DNA of 64,000 nucleotides, from assembly GCF_021869765.1 (NCBI RefSeq), contig NZ_CP084580.1, positions 1,488,001 to 1,552,000 on the forward strand, in the 5' to 3' direction. This document shows positions 62,896 through 64,000 of the stretch, piece by piece. The position numbers and the translations under genes were made by a program. Below the pieces are notes generated by a model that had not been told where the DNA came from, made no database searches, and saw nothing but the letters and a program-made list of their open reading frames with translations. Source of the DNA: Chryseobacterium sp. MEBOG06 (lineage in GTDB: Bacteria; Bacteroidota; Bacteroidia; Flavobacteriales; Weeksellaceae). Position 1 is the stretch's first letter, and each line of letters opens with the position of its first letter.

Positions 62896-63654
62896 ATGAC
62901 ATCATCTACCGGAGTGACTCTAAATCCAGATAGTTTTGGTGATGGTTATTCTTTATTTGATCAGGTTAAAGATGGATTAGGAAAACAAAATATATTTATT
63001 GACTTTAATAAAAAAGGTGATATGTACTGGTGGACAGGAGAGGCCACCCAGACTTCTTACAGAATTGGTGATGAAATGTATGGAGAAGGTGATCTGGGAG
63101 TCATGCATAGTATGAAACTTAATTCAGACACTTCTTGGGATGCCTATAAAAACTGGGCAGATTATGGATCTGGAACAATTGGAACGATGTATCAAGCAAT
63201 AGCAGATCAACGTACTGCACTATATAATAGAGGCTATTGGATAGATAATCTTGGAAATCAAAGAAGTATTCGATACGCAGGAAGAGCAGCAGGCTCACAA
63301 ATAGGATTGAGAAGCAATTATGTACGAACCACTGCAATGTATGGAAAATATGCTAAAAGATTGGGATACGTTGGTTATGCACTTGGTGCTTACGAAGTAG
63401 GTGAAGGATTATCTAATGACGGTTGGAATCCTGGAAAAAATACTACAGTTGCTGCAGCTACAGTAGGCACAGGTATTGCTGTAAGTTATGCGGCTGGAGC
63501 TGGTGCAACTTGGCTTACTGGTGCTTTTGCTGGTGCTTTTGGTGGTTCTGTAGCCCCGGGTGTTGGTACTGTAATAGGATTTATAGTGGGAGGTGTGGCA
63601 GGATATTTTGCAAGCGATTATGTCGGTGAAGCAGTACAAAATTCTTACAAATAA
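62896..63654 (+). CDS. 5'-truncated lineage C tip with glycine-rich hydrophobic end
   Basis: Begins inside the linker (MTSSTGVTLNPDSFGDGYS), without RHS core. Linker FIDFNKKGDMYWWTGEATQ and then TSYRIGDEMYGEGDLGVMHS (compare TSYRMGNDYYGDINLGVIHS at 36275). The C-terminus is GTGIAVSYAAGAGATWLTGA and GTVIGFIVGGVAGYFASD, a glycine-zipper-like hydrophobic segment. Probable membrane-inserting tip (inference). An STM3941-like gene follows, the same pairing as at 36275/37411. Confidence 0.66.
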   Translation: MTSSTGVTLNPDSFGDGYSLFDQVKDGLGKQNIFIDFNKKGDMYWWTGEATQTSYRIGDEMYGEGDLGVMHSMKLNSDTSWDAYKNWADYGSGTIGTMYQAIADQRTALYNRGYWIDNLGNQRSIRYAGRAAGSQIGLRSNYVRTTAMYGKYAKRLGYVGYALGAYEVGEGLSNDGWNPGKNTTVAAATVGTGIAVSYAAGAGATWLTGAFAGAFGGSVAPGVGTVIGFIVGGVAGYFASDYVGEAVQNSYK

Positions 63655-63662
63655 ATTAAATT

Positions 63663-64000
63663 ATGACAGATATTGTTTTCAGAAAAAATAAATTAAAATA
63701 TTTATTTTTTTTCGTAATACTTTTAATAATATTGCTTTTCACAATATATTTTAGTATTAAATTCATTTCTAACCCTTCTAAATACATTTATGCACTAATG
63801 CCTAATGAATTAATTGTATTTATAGTAGGGATAATGGGAATTTTAGGTTCATTCGTTTTATCTTACATTATGATAAAAAGTATTTTTAATAAAGAATTTT
63901 TCATTAGGATTAATCAAAAAGGGTTATTTTTAGGTATAATTCAATATTCTAATAGATTAATTAACTGGAATGATATAACAAAAATTGAAATTATAGACGT
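63663..64000 (+). CDS. STM3941-like membrane immunity candidate (3' cut by window end)
   Basis: 112 codons visible from ATG 63663. Two helices (YLFFFVILLIILLFTIYFSI; LIVFIVGIMGILGSFVLSYI), then FFIRINQKGLFLGIIQYSNR and LINWNDITKIEIIDV, matching the two-helix plus 'W-x-D-I' layout at 37411. No stop codon before the window end. Confidence 0.66.
   Translation, partial: MTDIVFRKNKLKYLFFFVILLIILLFTIYFSIKFISNPSKYIYALMPNELIVFIVGIMGILGSFVLSYIMIKSIFNKEFFIRINQKGLFLGIIQYSNRLINWNDITKIEIID

Noticed and set aside
23542..64000. Cassette array as an integron with attC sites
   Set aside because: No integrase gene is visible, the hairpins lack attC-style R and L boxes, and cassettes are joined through RHS core homology rather than at a constant recombination point.
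23542..64000. Mobile element or prophage origin of the array
   Set aside because: No transposase, recombinase, phage structural gene or terminal inverted repeat was recognised on either strand.

Overview
The window looks like a chromosomal segment of a low-GC member of the Bacteroidota, most likely family Weeksellaceae and close to Chryseobacterium. The reasons are the type A and type B Type IX secretion (T9SS) sorting domains, the ftsX - DUF3098 - uppP - truB gene order, Bacteroidota-style short lipoprotein signals ending SCKK, and an RHS protein whose N-terminus matches those of flavobacteria. No transposase, integrase, phage gene, tRNA or rRNA was recognised.

Region 1 (1-19159) is mostly ordinary chromosome. 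It starts with two paralogous secreted 'choice-of-anchor L' proteins with gliding-type sorting domains (1-5748). rsmA follows on the minus strand. Then comes a compact plus-strand operon: ftsX, a DUF3098 protein, uppP, truB, a small outer-membrane-type protein and rluF (6781-10909). A propeller-like lipoprotein, a minus-strand protein with four helix-hairpin-helix units, a T9SS type A protein, and a 933-aa YD-repeat protein lead into the toxin locus.

Region 2 (19229-23541) holds one full-length RHS polymorphic toxin (1220 aa) with its lipoprotein immunity candidate. The 933-aa secreted partner sits immediately upstream.

Region 3 (23542-64000, running off the window) is a same-strand array of more than 20 promoterless RHS 'tip' cassettes. 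Each carries a piece of the RHS core (0 to about 1 kb), a pre-toxin linker, a variable C-terminal toxin and one or more cognate immunity genes. The core pieces end in one of three ways. Lineage A has PDGND and resembles the expressed gene. Lineage B has PDGRD. Lineage C has PDGRW. Recognisable toxin classes are WHH/HNH-type nucleases, HYD1-like and R-S-E ADP-ribosyltransferases, and glycine-zipper or hydrophobic probable membrane toxins. Many lineage A tips are of unknown activity, and seven of them share mosaic linker modules. Immunity candidates include SUKH (SMI1/KNR4), Imm33-like and STM3941-like proteins, a family of multi-spanning membrane proteins, and a family of lipoproteins. Cassettes are separated by a recurring hairpin element. 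Three spacers also carry the same decayed XRE-family regulator on the opposite strand.

Reading of the locus (inference): the array is a silent reservoir. Homologous recombination through the shared core, linker, immunity-tail and terminator sequences could replace the tip of the expressed RHS protein. The retained immunity genes would protect against siblings that have switched. Several cassettes are broken by single-base contractions in homopolymers. These may be real inactivation, phase variation, ribosomal frameshifting or sequencing error, and the sequence alone cannot decide.
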